Assembly (NCBI RefSeq): GCF_000013365.1 | Contig: NC_007778.1 | Coordinates: 434,001 to 498,000, forward strand | Length of the DNA stretch: 64,000 nucleotides | Direction: 5' to 3' | DNA from: Rhodopseudomonas palustris HaA2 | Lineage (GTDB): Bacteria; Pseudomonadota; Alphaproteobacteria; Rhizobiales; Xanthobacteraceae | Part shown: in pieces, positions 8,905 to 18,025 of the stretch | Numbering within the stretch: position 1 is the first letter of the stretch | Layout: the number at the start of each line of letters is the position of its first letter | Notes under the pieces: model-generated | The model's input: the letters and a program-made list of their open reading frames with translations, nothing else | What the model was told of the DNA's origin: nothing | Databases searched by the model: none | Program-made: the position numbers and the translations under genes

Positions 8905-9600
8905 ATGCGCGAAATCGTTCTCGATACCGAAACCACCGGCCTCGATCCGCTGCGCGGCGACCGGCTGGTCGAGATCGGCTGTGTCGAAATCTACAACCGG
9001 ATGCCAACCGGGCAGGTCTATCACCAATACATCAATCCCGAGCGCGACATGCCGGCCGAGGCCTTCGCGGTGCACGGGCTGTCCAGCGAGTTTCTGGCCG
9101 ACAAGCCGGTCTTTGCGCAGGTCGCCGACGCGTTCATCGACTTCATCGGCGATGCGCCGCTGGTGATCCACAACGCTTCGTTCGACATCGGCTTCATCAA
9201 CGCCGAACTGGCGCGGCTGTCGCGGGCGGCGATCCCGCGCGAGCGGCTGGTCGATACGCTGCTGCTGGCGCGGCGCAAGCATCCCGGCGTGTCGAACCGG
9301 CTCGACGATCTGTGCTCGCGCTATGCGATCGACAATTCGCGCCGCACCAAGCACGGCGCGCTGCTCGACGCCGAGCTGCTGGCCGAAGTCTATATCGATC
9401 TGATCGGCGCGCGGCAGTCGCAACTGATTCTGGCGGAAGTTCCGTCGGAGCGCAGCGGCGCCGGCGGCGACACGCCGCGCCGGCAGCGTTCGATCGCGCT
9501 GACGCCTCGCGTCACCGATGCGGACCTCGAGGCCCACCGCGCTTTCATCGCCCTGATGGGCGACAAGGCGATCTGGAACGAATACACGGCCGCCGCCTGA
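8905..9600 (+). CDS. dnaQ: DNA polymerase III epsilon subunit (3'-5' proofreading exonuclease)
   Basis: Proofreading exonuclease of the replicative polymerase. The DEDDh active site is visible: IVLDTETTGLDP supplies Asp7 and Glu9, HNASFDIGFINAEL supplies the second-motif aspartate, and the KHGALLDAELLAEVY stretch holds the final His-Asp pair. A variable linker and a C-terminal tail (residues about 180-231) end in an alpha-subunit-binding region. The 231-residue length is typical. It closes the PPSR-maf-coaE-dnaQ run and converges on secB across a repeat. Confidence 0.95.
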   Translation: MREIVLDTETTGLDPLRGDRLVEIGCVEIYNRMPTGQVYHQYINPERDMPAEAFAVHGLSSEFLADKPVFAQVADAFIDFIGDAPLVIHNASFDIGFINAELARLSRAAIPRERLVDTLLLARRKHPGVSNRLDDLCSRYAIDNSRRTKHGALLDAELLAEVYIDLIGARQSQLILAEVPSERSGAGGDTPRRQRSIALTPRVTDADLEAHRAFIALMGDKAIWNEYTAAA

Positions 9601-9630
9601 GCGGCGCGGATCCCCACGGCCCACACGCCT

Positions 9631-9710
9631 GGGCTTGTCCCGGGCATTCCCGTCTCGATGCATCCACCCTGAAAACGTCAATGGCCGGGACAAGCCTGGC
9701 CATCACGACG
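9631..9710. repeat. Intergenic inverted repeat between dnaQ and secB
   Basis: Arms GGGCTTGTCCCGGGCATT (9631-9648) and AATGGCCGGGACAAGCC (9680-9696) form a long near-perfect stem in the convergent gap between dnaQ and secB. The position at two converging 3' ends fits a bidirectional transcription-end or structural role. No T tract is present. Confidence 0.75.
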
Positions 9711-9736
9711 TTTCAGATCTCAGTTCGAGCCGAGAA

Positions 9737-10213
9737 TCAGCTCGGCTGGCCCTGCTGCTGGGCGCGCTCGAGGTTCTGGCGGTACAGGCCGACGAAGTCG
9801 ACCGGGTCGAGCATCAGCGGCGGGAAGCCGCCGTCGCGGACCGCGCTGGCGATGATCTCGCGGGCGAACGGGAACAGCAGCCGGGGGCATTCGATCATGA
9901 TCAGCGGGTGCAGATTCTCCTGCGGCACGTTGACGATCCGGAACACGCCCGCATAGGCGAGCTCGAAGCTGAACAGCACGGTGCTGCCGGATTCGGCCTT
10001 GCCCTCGATCGACAGCGTCACCTCGAACTCGTTCTCGGCGAGGTTGTTGGCGCCGACATTGATCTGGATGTTGATCGCCGGCTGGCTCTGCTGCGGGGCC
10101 AGCGACGCCGGGGCGTTCGGGTTCTCGAACGACAGATCCTTGGTGTACTGCGCCAGCACGTTGAGCTGCGGCGGAGCGGCGGCTTCCGGAGGCGTGCCGT
10201 TTCCGTTGGTCAT
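9737..10213 (-). CDS. secB: Protein-export chaperone SecB
   Basis: Cytosolic homotetrameric chaperone that holds preproteins unfolded and delivers them to SecA. The 158-residue protein shows the family pattern: [14 protein letters not shown] early, [21 protein letters not shown] in the central sheet, and [31 protein letters not shown] near the end. A proline-rich N-terminal tail and Gln-rich C-terminal tail are normal for the family. It is the only minus-strand gene between hemJ and hslU. It faces away from the Tim44-like gene across a 460-bp gap. Confidence 0.96.
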   Translation of the reverse strand: MTNGNGTPPEAAAPPQLNVLAQYTKDLSFENPNAPASLAPQQSQPAINIQINVGANNLAENEFEVTLSIEGKAESGSTVLFSFELAYAGVFRIVNVPQENLHPLIMIECPRLLFPFAREIIASAVRDGGFPPLMLDPVDFVGLYRQNLERAQQQGQPS

Positions 10214-10673
10214 CGAAATCTCTCCTGAAGCGTGCGGGAAGCTCCGGCCGGTGATGCGGCGGCCTTCGCGCGAGGGGCGGGTGATTGTATCGGCGAGTGG
10301 CTATCATAGGCCCGCGGCCATCCACAAGGTGGACCGAAGCAGCAGCCTGCGCGCTCCGGGCGGTCGCCGCGAATTCCGCGGGCGGCGCCGCCCCCCGGGG
10401 CGGACCCGCATCTTGCCCAAATCGCTGGCGGAATGAACTTTCTTACAATGATCCGGTTTCCCCGTTGCGCCGAACGGCCTACATTCGGATCATCAACGCC
10501 CGGCCGCGGCGCGACGGGGCTTGCCAACCGGGTTGGCTGTGCCAAAACGCGCCATTGGCTGGGACAGGTTCCTCACTACATGTGAGGGCCGGCCCGCATC
10601 GTGATTCTGGGCCGTCGAGCCGCGGGTGCAGACCGCACCTTTCAGGCCGGCGCCGATGAGAAAGTGAAGCGAC
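10214..10673. other. 460-bp divergent promoter gap between secB and the Tim44-like gene
   Basis: I see no convincing gene here; overlapping short frames on both strands have no recognisable family. The gap must hold promoters for both neighbours. Visible structure is limited to the GCCAA/TTGGC half-site cluster at 10523-10559 and a 6-bp hairpin (CCTCAC at 10571-10576 with GTGAGG at 10582-10587). Confidence 0.6.
10523..10559. promoter_or_regulatory. Cluster of GCCAA/TTGGC dyads, possible operator
   Basis: GCCAACC at 10523-10529 pairs with GGTTGGC at 10531-10537 around a single base. A further GCCAA half-site follows at 10541 and a small palindrome, GCCATTGGC, at 10551-10559. These lie 115-150 bp upstream of the Tim44-like gene. 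The pattern resembles a regulator-binding region, but no specific regulator can be named. Confidence 0.3.
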
Positions 10674-11381
10674 GTGGATATCTACACCATCATCTTCCTT
10701 GCGCTTGCGGTGTTCATCTTCCTGCGTCTGCGCAACGTCTTGGGGCAGCGGACCGGCAGCGAGCGTCCGCCGTTCGACCGCGCCGCGGCGCGGGACATGA
10801 TCCCGGGCAAGCAGGACACCAATGTCGTGTCGATGCCGGGCTCGGTGATCGACCAGTCCCCGATTGCTCCGAGCGCCGACGTCGTTCCGCCGTCGGATCG
10901 CTGGAAGGGCATCGCCGAGCCGGATTCGCCGCTGGAGCACGGCCTCAATGCGGTGTTCACCCAGGATTCGTCGTTCGACGCCAACCATTTCCTCTCGGGC
11001 GCCAAGGGCGCTTACGAGATGATCGTGATGGCGTTCGCCAATGGCGACCGCCGCGCGCTGAAGGACCTGCTGTCGAGCGAAGTCTATGAGAGCTTCGAGG
11101 CGGCGATCAAGGATCGCGAGAAGAACGAACTGAAGACCGAGACACGCTTCGTCGCGATCGAGAAGGCCGAACTGCTCGGCGCCGAAGTGCGCGACCACGT
11201 CGCCCAGCTCACCGTGAAGTTCGTGTCGCAGATGATCTCGGTCACCCGCGACAAGGCCGGCGCTGTCGTCGATGGCAGCCCCGACAAGGTCGCCGATATC
11301 ACCGACGTTTGGACCTTCGCCCGCGATATCAGCTCGCGCGATCCGAACTGGAAGCTGGTTGGCACCGGAAACGAGCTCTAG
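10674..11381 (+). CDS. Tim44-like domain protein, membrane anchored (TimA-type)
   Basis: The 235-residue protein has one N-terminal transmembrane helix (IYTIIFLALAVFIFLRL, residues 3-19), a charged linker, and a C-terminal Tim44-like domain from about residue 90 (FLSGAKGAYEMIVMAFANGDRRALKDLLSSEVYESFEAAI). The domain is shared with mitochondrial Tim44, the matrix-side import factor. In bacteria it is known as TimA and its role is not well settled; a link to inner-membrane protein biogenesis is plausible but inferred. The start is GTG at 10674, since no ATG precedes the transmembrane segment. mltA follows with overlapping or abutting coding sequence. Confidence 0.85.
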   Translation: MDIYTIIFLALAVFIFLRLRNVLGQRTGSERPPFDRAAARDMIPGKQDTNVVSMPGSVIDQSPIAPSADVVPPSDRWKGIAEPDSPLEHGLNAVFTQDSSFDANHFLSGAKGAYEMIVMAFANGDRRALKDLLSSEVYESFEAAIKDREKNELKTETRFVAIEKAELLGAEVRDHVAQLTVKFVSQMISVTRDKAGAVVDGSPDKVADITDVWTFARDISSRDPNWKLVGTGNEL

Positions 11382-12939
11382 CGCGCGGGGCGCAACGCGC
11401 TCTGCCTGGGCGCGCGGCGTGCTTGCCGCCGCCTTGCTGTTCGCGCCGGCTGCCGTCGAAGCCGGGCCGCGCCACCACCACTCCTCTGGCCATCATTCCT
11501 CTGGCCATCACGCCAAGCCCCACCACGCCGCCGCACACAAGCGGCATCGGCTGCCGGCCGGGCCGATCGAAATCCCCGGCGGGCAGTATGCCCCCGTGAG
11601 CTGGGACCAGGTCCCCGGCTGGGATTCCGACGATCAGCTCGCCGCCTTCAAGACGTTTCAGGCCAGCTGCCGGCCGGTTCTGGCCCGGCGCAAGCCGATG
11701 CCGGATACCAAGGCGCTCGGGTCGTCGTTGGTCGCGCCGTGCCGCGCGGCGCGTGTCGCCGAGATCTCCGACGCCGCTCAGGCCCGCCGCTTCTTCGAAC
11801 GCCATTTCCTGCCGCTGCAGATCTCACGGGTCGGCGAGGACGCAGGCTTCGTCACCGGCTATTACGAGCCGATCGTCGACGGATCGCGTGTGCAGACCGA
11901 CGTCTACAATGTGCCGGTGTATCGGCGGCCGTCCAACCTGTTCGTGCGCGGCTATTCGCAGGGCGCCGGCCTGCCCAATGGCGGGCCGGTGTATCGTAAG
12001 ATCGGCCGGCGGAAGCTGGTGCCGTATTATGATCGCGCCGAGATCGAGGACGGCGCCATCGCCGGTCGCGGGCTGGAAATCTGCTGGCTGAAAAGCCAGA
12101 CCGATCTCTTGTTCTCGCAGATTCAGGGCTCGGCCCGGGTCAGGCTCGAGGACGGCAGCTTCGTGCGCATCAATTACGACGCCCACAACGGCTATCCCTA
12201 TACGCCGGTCGGCCGCATCCTGATCGATCGCGGCATCATCCCGAAAGAGCAGATGTCGATGCAGCGCATCCGCGAATGGATGGACGCCAATCCGGACGGC
12301 GCCAAGGAATTGCGGCGGGCCAACCGCTCCTTCGTGTTCTTCCGCGAGGTCAGGCTGAAAGACGACGACGAGGCGGTCGGCGCGCAGGGCGTGCCGCTGA
12401 CGCCGGGTCGCTCGATCGCGGTCGACAAGGGATTGCACGTCTACGGCACGCCGTTCTTCATCACCGGCGAACTGCCGGTCGAGGCTCCCGAGGCGAAGAC
12501 GCCGTTCCGACGGTTGATGATCGCGCAGGACACCGGCTCGGCGATCATCGGCCCGGCGCGGGCGGATCTGTATTTCGGCGCCGGCGCGGAGGCGGGCGCG
12601 GTGGCTGGGCGGATGCGGCATCCGATCCGCTTCGTGATGCTGCTGCCCAACAGCCTCGATCCGGTCGCGCGCGGCCGCACCATGCCGCTGCCCGAACCGC
12701 GGCCATCGGCCAGGATCGCCAAGCAGTTTCCGCCGACGCCGGTCGCGAAAGACAAGCCGGTCGAAGCGGATGCCGCCAAGCCGACGGCGACGCCCGCCAC
12801 CAAGCCGGCTTCTCCGTTGGAAGGTTCGGCGCAGGCGGTTCCGACGCCACAGGCGCGGCCCGATGCAGCGCCGGCCGCTTCACCGAAGCGAACGCACCGC
12901 CGGCCTCACCGGCATCGTCATCACCGACGCCATCGCTGA
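11359..12939 (+). CDS. mltA: Membrane-bound lytic murein transglycosylase A (MltA) with His-rich N-terminus
   Basis: Peptidoglycan-cleaving lytic transglycosylase. The MltA domain covers the middle (GYYEPIVDGSRVQTDVYNVPVY, then GYSQGAGLPNGGPVYRKIGRRKLVPYYDRAEIEDGAI), followed by the 3D domain with catalytic aspartates (RLMIAQDTGSAIIGPARADLYFG). The start is uncertain. There is no ATG near the signal-like stretch GVLAAALLFAPAAVEA, so I chose the TTG at 11359, which overlaps the previous gene by 23 bp; the GTG at 11419 or ATG at 11272 are alternatives. Just after the hydrophobic stretch comes a histidine-dense segment with about ten His in 30 residues. The C-terminus is a Pro/Ala linker ending in an Arg/His tail. 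Both tails are outside the family core. Confidence 0.85.
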   Translation: MAPETSSSARGATRSAWARGVLAAALLFAPAAVEAGPRHHHSSGHHSSGHHAKPHHAAAHKRHRLPAGPIEIPGGQYAPVSWDQVPGWDSDDQLAAFKTFQASCRPVLARRKPMPDTKALGSSLVAPCRAARVAEISDAAQARRFFERHFLPLQISRVGEDAGFVTGYYEPIVDGSRVQTDVYNVPVYRRPSNLFVRGYSQGAGLPNGGPVYRKIGRRKLVPYYDRAEIEDGAIAGRGLEICWLKSQTDLLFSQIQGSARVRLEDGSFVRINYDAHNGYPYTPVGRILIDRGIIPKEQMSMQRIREWMDANPDGAKELRRANRSFVFFREVRLKDDDEAVGAQGVPLTPGRSIAVDKGLHVYGTPFFITGELPVEAPEAKTPFRRLMIAQDTGSAIIGPARADLYFGAGAEAGAVAGRMRHPIRFVMLLPNSLDPVARGRTMPLPEPRPSARIAKQFPPTPVAKDKPVEADAAKPTATPATKPASPLEGSAQAVPTPQARPDAAPAASPKRTHRRPHRHRHHRRHR

Positions 12940-12944
12940 CGACG

Positions 12945-13538
12945 ATGAAGCGCGTCGCCCCACCGCTCGATCCACCCGCAGCCCCGCGCCGCAAGCGCAG
13001 CCTGAGCGAGGACGAGCGCGTGCTGTGGGACAGCGTCGCCAAGCAGGTCAAGCCGCTGCGCGGCCGCCCGCGACTGACCCGGATCGAACTGCCGGCGGCT
13101 CCGTCGGATACGCCCGTCGCGAAACCGCCGCCGCCGGCAACGCAGCAGCCGATCAAGCGCCCGGTCAAGCTGGCGACGCCGATGAGCCCGCCGCCGCTGG
13201 CCTCGCTCGGCCGGCGCGAGCGCTCGCATCTATCGCGCGGCCGCAAGGACATCGACGCCCGGATCGATCTGCACGGCATGACCCAGGCACGCGCGCATCA
13301 CGCGCTGTTGCGCTTTCTGCAAAGCGCCAGCCATGATGGGCTGAGTTTCGTGCTGGTGATCACCGGCAAGGGCGCGAGGCTCGGCGGTGATCCCGAACGC
13401 GGCGTGCTGCGCCGCCAGGTGCCGCTCTGGCTGAGCCTGCCGGAATTCCGCGCTTACGTCGTCGGCTTCGACGAAGCCGCGATCGGCCACGGCGGCGAAG
13501 GCGCGCTGTATGTGCGGGTGCGCCGGGCGCGCGGTTAA
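12945..13538 (+). CDS. Smr/MutS2-C domain protein
   Basis: The 197-residue protein has a basic, proline-rich N-terminal half (residues 1-95) and a C-terminal Smr domain with both hallmarks: IDLHGMTQARAHHAL (the DLHG motif) and VITGKGARLGGDPERGVLRRQVPLWL (the TGKG loop). Smr domains act as structure-specific DNA or RNA endonucleases. Whether this one cuts DNA or rescues stalled ribosomes cannot be told from sequence. The ATG at 12945 (MKRVAPPLDPP) starts 5 bp after the mltA stop, so the two genes are probably cotranscribed. Confidence 0.88.
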   Translation: MKRVAPPLDPPAAPRRKRSLSEDERVLWDSVAKQVKPLRGRPRLTRIELPAAPSDTPVAKPPPPATQQPIKRPVKLATPMSPPPLASLGRRERSHLSRGRKDIDARIDLHGMTQARAHHALLRFLQSASHDGLSFVLVITGKGARLGGDPERGVLRRQVPLWLSLPEFRAYVVGFDEAAIGHGGEGALYVRVRRARG

Positions 13539-13562
13539 TCCGCCCGAACCAGCACTACGGAT

Positions 13563-13665
13563 CGTCATCACCCGCGAAAGCGGGTGACCCAGTATCCCAG
13601 AGCGGTTGTTACTAGCCGCAGAAGCCCTGCAATACTGGGTCGCCCGGTCGAGCCGGGCGATGACG
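13563..13665. repeat. Intergenic inverted repeat (family E) between the Smr gene and hslU
   Basis: Starts CGTCATCACCCGCGAAAGCGGGTGACCC and closes with the inverted GGGTCGCCCGGTCGAGCCGGGCGATGACG arm, each arm itself a hairpin; CAGTAT / ATACTG pairs in the middle. It lies in the 325-bp convergent gap 13539-13863, which holds no gene. Confidence 0.75.
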
Positions 13666-13735
13666 GGAGAGGGTGGAGAACGGCCGTCGCTAAACCTTTG
13701 TCAGTTGTGGCGCATTGCACCACTTCGACCACTCC

Positions 13736-13813
13736 CGTCATTGCCGGGCTTGACCCGGCAATCCATCGTCTTGCGAAAAGCGATGGATGCGCGGGTCAAG
13801 CCCGCGCATGACG
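13736..13813. repeat. Intergenic inverted repeat (family C, copy 1)
   Basis: CGTCATTGCCGGGCTTGACC and the opposite arm GGTCAAGCCCGCGCATGACG enclose a second pair (ATCCATCG / CGATGGAT). A related copy lies after coaA at 21004-21104. It fills the rest of the gap downstream of hslU. Confidence 0.75.
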
Positions 13814-13863
13814 TGTGTGTTTGTGGTGGCGTTCGTGGGAGCAGAGGAACGCCCGACGCTCAA

Positions 13864-15165
13864 CTACAAGATGAACCGGCTCAAATCCGTGTTCTTCGCC
13901 AGATCGCCGACGTTCTTCTGGACGTAGTCGGCGTCGATCCGGATGGTCTCGCCGCCTCGGTCCGGCGCGCCGAAGGAGATGTCGTCGAGCACGCGCTCCA
14001 TCACCGTCTGCAGCCGCCGCGCGCCGATGTTCTCGACGGTGGAGTTGACCGCGACCGCGACGTCGGCGAGCGCGTCGATGGCGTCGTCGCCGAATTCCAG
14101 CGTCACGCCTTCGGTCTGCAGCAGCGCCACATATTGCTTGATCAGCGAGGCTTCCGGCTCGGTCAGAATCCGGCGCATGTCGTCGCGGGAGAGTGCGTTG
14201 AGCTCGACCCGGATCGGCAGCCGGCCCTGCAGCTCCGGCAGCAGGTCGGACGGCTTGGCGATGTGGAACGCGCCGGAGGCGATGAACAGGATGTGATCGG
14301 TCTTCACCGCGCCGTGCTTGGTGGCGACCGTGGTGCCTTCGATCAGCGGCAGCAGATCGCGCTGCACGCCCTCGCGCGAGACCTCGCCGCCGCTGCGGCC
14401 GTCGCGCACGCAGATCTTGTCGATCTCGTCGAGAAACACGATGCCGTTGTTCTCGACGGCGTTGATGGCTTCCTGCACCAGCTGGTCATTGTCGAGCAGC
14501 TTGTCGGCTTCCTCGTTGACGAGGATGTCGTGCGAATCGACGACGGTGAGCCTGCGCGTCTTGGTGCGGCCACCCATCTTGCCGAAGATGTCGCCGATCG
14601 AAATCGCGCCGATCTGGCCGCCCGGCATGCCCGGAATTTCGAACATCGGCGAGCCGCCGCCGGCCTGGGTCTCGATTTCGATTTCCTTGTCGTTGAGCTC
14701 GCCGGTCCGCAGCTTGCGGCGAAACGAGTCCCGCGTCGCCGGGCTCGATCCCGGGCCGACCAGCGCATCGAGCACGCGTTCCTCGGCGGCGATCTGGGCG
14801 CGGGCCTGGACGTCCTTGCGCTTCTTCTCGCGCACCTGCGCGATCGCCACTTCGACCAGATCGCGGATGATCTGCTCGACGTCGCGGCCGACATAGCCGA
14901 CCTCGGTGAATTTGGTGGCCTCGACTTTGAGGAACGGTGCGTTGGCGAGCTTGGCCAGCCGGCGCGCGATCTCGGTCTTGCCGACGCCGGTCGGCCCGAT
15001 CATCAGGATGTTCTTCGGCAGCACTTCTTCGCGCAGCGCGCCTTCGAGCTGCAGCCGCCGCCAGCGGTTGCGCAGCGCGATGGCGACCGCGCGCTTGGCG
15101 TCGGCCTGGCCGACGATGAAGCGGTCGAGTTCGGAAACGATTTCGCGGGGTGAGAAGTCGGTCAT
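13864..15165 (-). CDS. hslU: ATP-dependent protease ATPase subunit HslU (ClpY)
   Basis: AAA+ unfoldase that feeds substrates to the HslV peptidase. The 433-residue protein has Walker [18 protein letters not shown], the pore motif [10 protein letters not shown], the I-domain (roughly residues 110-240), Walker [13 protein letters not shown], sensor 2 near the [11 protein letters not shown] segment, and the C-terminal LSRFIL tail that docks into HslV. The ATG at 15165 gives [20 protein letters not shown], the usual start. hslV is upstream on the same strand, but the two genes are separated by 153 bp filled with a long inverted repeat rather than the usual tight spacing. Confidence 0.97.
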   Translation of the reverse strand: MTDFSPREIVSELDRFIVGQADAKRAVAIALRNRWRRLQLEGALREEVLPKNILMIGPTGVGKTEIARRLAKLANAPFLKVEATKFTEVGYVGRDVEQIIRDLVEVAIAQVREKKRKDVQARAQIAAEERVLDALVGPGSSPATRDSFRRKLRTGELNDKEIEIETQAGGGSPMFEIPGMPGGQIGAISIGDIFGKMGGRTKTRRLTVVDSHDILVNEEADKLLDNDQLVQEAINAVENNGIVFLDEIDKICVRDGRSGGEVSREGVQRDLLPLIEGTTVATKHGAVKTDHILFIASGAFHIAKPSDLLPELQGRLPIRVELNALSRDDMRRILTEPEASLIKQYVALLQTEGVTLEFGDDAIDALADVAVAVNSTVENIGARRLQTVMERVLDDISFGAPDRGGETIRIDADYVQKNVGDLAKNTDLSRFIL

Positions 15166-15179
15166 GATTCTACTTCTTT

Positions 15180-15309
15180 CCCTCTCCCCTTGTGGGAGAG
15201 GGTGGCGCGGACGAAGTCCGTGCCGGGTGAGGGGTGTCGCGAGACGGAGAGGCTGCCCCTCACCCGCCCTCGCTTCGCTCGGGCACCCTCTCCCACAAGG
15301 GGAGAGGGG
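15180..15309. repeat. Long inverted repeat between hslV and hslU (family B)
   Basis: Outer arms CCCTCTCCCCTTGTGGGAGA (from 15180) and its inverted counterpart TCTCCCACAAGGGGAGAGGG (ending 15309) are joined by inner pairs GGGTGAGGGG / CCCCTCACCC. The transcript could fold into a single stem of over 50 bp within the hslVU unit. The family matches the short palindrome at 171-194. Confidence 0.85.
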
Positions 15310-15318
15310 AAGAACCGG

Positions 15319-15888
15319 TCACGCGGTCAGCGTCTCAAGGGTCAAATTGCGATTGGTGTAGACGCAGATGTCGGCGGCGATATCGAGCGCCTTGCGAACG
15401 ATGGTTTCGGCGTCCTGGTCGGTGTCGGCGAGCGCGCGCGCCGCCGCCAGCGCGTAATTGCCGCCGGAGCCGATCGCCATCACGCCGTATTCCGGCTCCA
15501 GCACGTCGCCCGTGCCGGTCAGCACCAGCGAGACGTCCTTGTCGGCGACGATCATCATCGCCTCCAGCCGGCGCAGATAGCGGTCGGTGCGCCAGTCCTT
15601 GGCGAGCTCGACCGCGGCGCGGGTGAGCTGCCCGGGATATTGCTCGAGCTTGGCTTCGAGCCGCTCGAACAGCGTGAAAGCGTCGGCGGTGGCGCCGGCG
15701 AAGCCGCCGATCACGTCTCCCTTGCCGAGCTTGCGGACCTTCTTGGCGTTGGCCTTGATCACGGTCTGGCCGATCGAAACCTGGCCGTCGCCGCCGATCA
15801 CCACCTTGCCGCCCTTACGGACGGTCAGGATGGTGGTGCCGTGCCAAATCTGAGGCGAGCTTTCACCCGCAGCCGAATACATCGTCAT
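15319..15888 (-). CDS. hslV: ATP-dependent protease subunit HslV (ClpQ)
   Basis: Proteasome-beta-like threonine peptidase of the HslUV complex. The precursor starts [17 protein letters not shown] and the mature catalytic Thr is the first T of [21 protein letters not shown], so about 17 residues are removed. Lys and Asp of the active site lie in that same stretch, and the [14 protein letters not shown] segment is typical. The 189-residue length fits the longer-propeptide alphaproteobacterial form. It faces hisB divergently across 192 bp; I found no strong RpoH promoter there, only a weak half-match. Confidence 0.96.
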   Translation of the reverse strand: MTMYSAAGESSPQIWHGTTILTVRKGGKVVIGGDGQVSIGQTVIKANAKKVRKLGKGDVIGGFAGATADAFTLFERLEAKLEQYPGQLTRAAVELAKDWRTDRYLRRLEAMMIVADKDVSLVLTGTGDVLEPEYGVMAIGSGGNYALAAARALADTDQDAETIVRKALDIAADICVYTNRNLTLETLTA

Positions 15889-16080
15889 AGGACCCCTTTC
15901 GCGAGGGCTGATCTAGGCACTGTGCGGCCGGCTTGCAAACCGGCGGGCGCTCGGCCGCGCTGCAAGCGCAAAATCCGGTCACCATAGGACGAAGATCGGG
16001 GCGCGGCCGCAGCCCCCGCAGTAGCGAAGGCGTCACCAGCCTGTTACAAGGACGGCGTTTTTTACCGGAGAGCCCGCTTC

Positions 16081-16674
16081 ATGCGCACGGCCACGATCAA
16101 GCGCAAAACCAAGGAAACCGACATCGAGGTGACCGTCAACCTCGATGGCGCCGGCGTGTCCAATGCGGCGACCGGGATCGGCTTCTTCGACCATATGCTC
16201 GATCTGCTGGCCAAGCACTCCCGGATCGACATCACGGTGAAGGCTGTGGGCGACCTGCATGTCGATTTCCACCACACCACCGAGGACGTCGGAATCGCGC
16301 TCGGCCAGGCGGTCAGGCAGGCGCTCGGCAATATGGCGGGCATCATCCGCTATGCCAGCATGCTGATGCCGATGGACGAGACGCTGACCCGGGTGGTGAT
16401 CGACGTTTCGGGCCGGCCGTTCCTGGTGTTCAAGGCGGAGTTTCCGCGTGACAAGATCGGCGAATTCGACACCGAGCTGGTGCGCGAGTGGTTCCAGGCT
16501 TTCGCCATGAATGCGGGCGTGACTCTGCACGTCGAAACCCTATATGGCGAGAACAGCCATCATATCGCGGAATCCTGCTTCAAGGGTCTGGCGCGGGCGC
16601 TGCGCGCGGCGGTGGCGATCGATCCGCAGGCGGCGGGCGAAGTGCCCTCGACCAAGGGTCAGCTCGGCGGCTAG
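16081..16674 (+). CDS. hisB: Imidazoleglycerol-phosphate dehydratase
   Basis: Sixth step of histidine synthesis: converts imidazole glycerol phosphate to imidazole acetol phosphate, using a dinuclear Mn site. The 197-residue monofunctional form shows both metal-binding repeats: [18 protein letters not shown] with [16 protein letters not shown], and later [21 protein letters not shown]. It opens the his operon hisB-DUF2628-hisH-hisA-hisF-hisE, all on the plus strand, with coaA behind. Confidence 0.97.
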   Translation: MRTATIKRKTKETDIEVTVNLDGAGVSNAATGIGFFDHMLDLLAKHSRIDITVKAVGDLHVDFHHTTEDVGIALGQAVRQALGNMAGIIRYASMLMPMDETLTRVVIDVSGRPFLVFKAEFPRDKIGEFDTELVREWFQAFAMNAGVTLHVETLYGENSHHIAESCFKGLARALRAAVAIDPQAAGEVPSTKGQLGG

Positions 16675-16702
16675 GGCGCCGTCCATCGGCGGAGAAGGCA
16701 AA

Positions 16703-17221
16703 ATGCCGGTCTACACAGTTCACGCGCCGCCGCCGGTCGACGACGAGCGTAGCGCCAAACCGGACCGTTTCGTATTCGTGCGCGACGGGTTCTATGTTTG
16801 GGCCTTCGTGTTCGGGCCGCTGTGGCTGCTGACGCGCCGGCTCTGGCTGGCGCTGCTCGGCTATCTGGTAGTGGTTGTGGCGATGACGGTCGCGCTGGCG
16901 ACGCTGCGGGTCGGCGCCGGTCCGCGCTTCGCGGTGATGCTGCTGATGGCGCTGCTGCTCGGTCTCGAAGCCGCCAGCCTGTGGCGCTGGACGTTGAGGC
17001 GGCGCGGCTGGCGCCAGCTCGACGTCGTGATCGGTGACGATATGCCCAGCGCCGAGCGTCGCTTCTTCGACCGCTGGACCAGCCGGCAGCCGACGGCCGT
17101 CAGCTTCTCTCTTCCGCTCGACCGCGGCGCGCCGCCGCCGACCCGTAGCGTCCCGATGCCGTCGTCGTCGATCTATGGCGACATCGTCGGCTCGTTCCCG
17201 CGCCCTGGATCGTCGCGATGA
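16703..17221 (+). CDS. DUF2628 membrane protein in the his operon
   Basis: Small membrane protein of 172 residues. After [11 protein letters not shown] comes the DUF2628-type segment [23 protein letters not shown], then two or three hydrophobic helices (about residues 32-90) and a soluble Pro/Ser-rich tail. The function is unknown. It sits between hisB and hisH, with its stop overlapping the hisH start (ATGA), so it is translationally coupled to histidine synthesis genes. That suggests cotranscription, not necessarily a role in histidine synthesis. Confidence 0.8.
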   Translation: MPVYTVHAPPPVDDERSAKPDRFVFVRDGFYVWAFVFGPLWLLTRRLWLALLGYLVVVVAMTVALATLRVGAGPRFAVMLLMALLLGLEAASLWRWTLRRRGWRQLDVVIGDDMPSAERRFFDRWTSRQPTAVSFSLPLDRGAPPPTRSVPMPSSSIYGDIVGSFPRPGSSR

Positions 17222-17868
17222 GCGTGGCCATCGTCGATTACGGCTCGGGCAATCTGCACTCGGCCGCGAAGGCGTTCGAGCGTGCGGCGCGGAGCATGGA
17301 AGTCCCCGAAAAGATCATCGTCACCCGCGATCCGGAGCAGGTGTTTCGCTCCGATCGCGTGGTGCTGCCGGGCGTCGGCGCTTTCGCCGATTGCCGCAAG
17401 GGGCTCGACGCGATCGACGGCATGGTCGAGGCGTTGAACGAGACGGTGCGGGTCAAGGCGCGGCCGTTCTTCGGCATCTGCGTCGGCATGCAGCTGATGG
17501 CGACCCGCGGCAAGGAGCACGTCACCACCGACGGGCTCGGCTGGATTCCCGGCGACGTCGTCAGGATCGCGCCGAACCAGGAGGATCTGAAGATCCCGCA
17601 TATGGGCTGGAACACGCTCGACGTGTTGCGCGAGCACCCGGTGCTGGAGCGGCTGCCGCTCGGGCCGAAGGGCTTGCATGCGTACTTCGTGCATTCGTTT
17701 CATCTGGCCGCTACCAGCGAAGCCGACGTGCTGGCCCGCGCCGACTACGGCGGCCCGGTCACCGCGGTGGTGGGCCGCGACACCATGCTGGGAACCCAGT
17801 TTCACCCCGAGAAAAGCCAGCGTTTCGGGCTGGCGCTGATCTCGAATTTTCTGAAGTGGAAGCCGTGA
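17218..17868 (+). CDS. hisH: Imidazole glycerol phosphate synthase, glutamine amidotransferase subunit
   Basis: Class I glutaminase that supplies ammonia to HisF. It has [13 protein letters not shown] at the N-terminus, the nucleophile elbow [11 protein letters not shown] with catalytic Cys, and the His-Glu pair in [13 protein letters not shown] near the end. Its 216 residues fit the family. The start ATG overlaps the preceding DUF2628 stop by ATGA. A 108-bp palindromic repeat separates it from hisA. Confidence 0.97.
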   Translation: MSVAIVDYGSGNLHSAAKAFERAARSMEVPEKIIVTRDPEQVFRSDRVVLPGVGAFADCRKGLDAIDGMVEALNETVRVKARPFFGICVGMQLMATRGKEHVTTDGLGWIPGDVVRIAPNQEDLKIPHMGWNTLDVLREHPVLERLPLGPKGLHAYFVHSFHLAATSEADVLARADYGGPVTAVVGRDTMLGTQFHPEKSQRFGLALISNFLKWKP

Positions 17869-17897
17869 TGGGCTTTCGCTTTCATCCGGACACAGCC

Positions 17898-18005
17898 GTC
17901 ACCCTGAGGTGCCGTCGCGAAGCGACGGCCTCGAAGGGTGGCCGCGCACACCGGATCAGCATCCTTCGAGGCGCACCGCTTGCGCGGCGCGCACCTCAGG
18001 ATAAC
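17898..18005. repeat. Palindromic intergenic repeat, family A, copy 2, inside the his operon
   Basis: Begins GTCACCCTGAGGTGC and ends GCACCTCAGGATAAC, with internal CTCGAAGG / CCTTCGAG arms. Unlike other copies it lies within an operon, between hisH and hisA, ending 20 bp before the hisA start. It could act as an RNA-processing or stability element. Confidence 0.8.
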
Positions 18006-18025
18006 GCTGGAACAGGTTGCCATTC

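Noticed and set aside
15889-15960. RpoH promoter for hslV
   Set aside because: A TTTG-N18-CCTAGAT match exists, but the first base of the -35 and part of the -10 deviate. It is not good enough to annotate.
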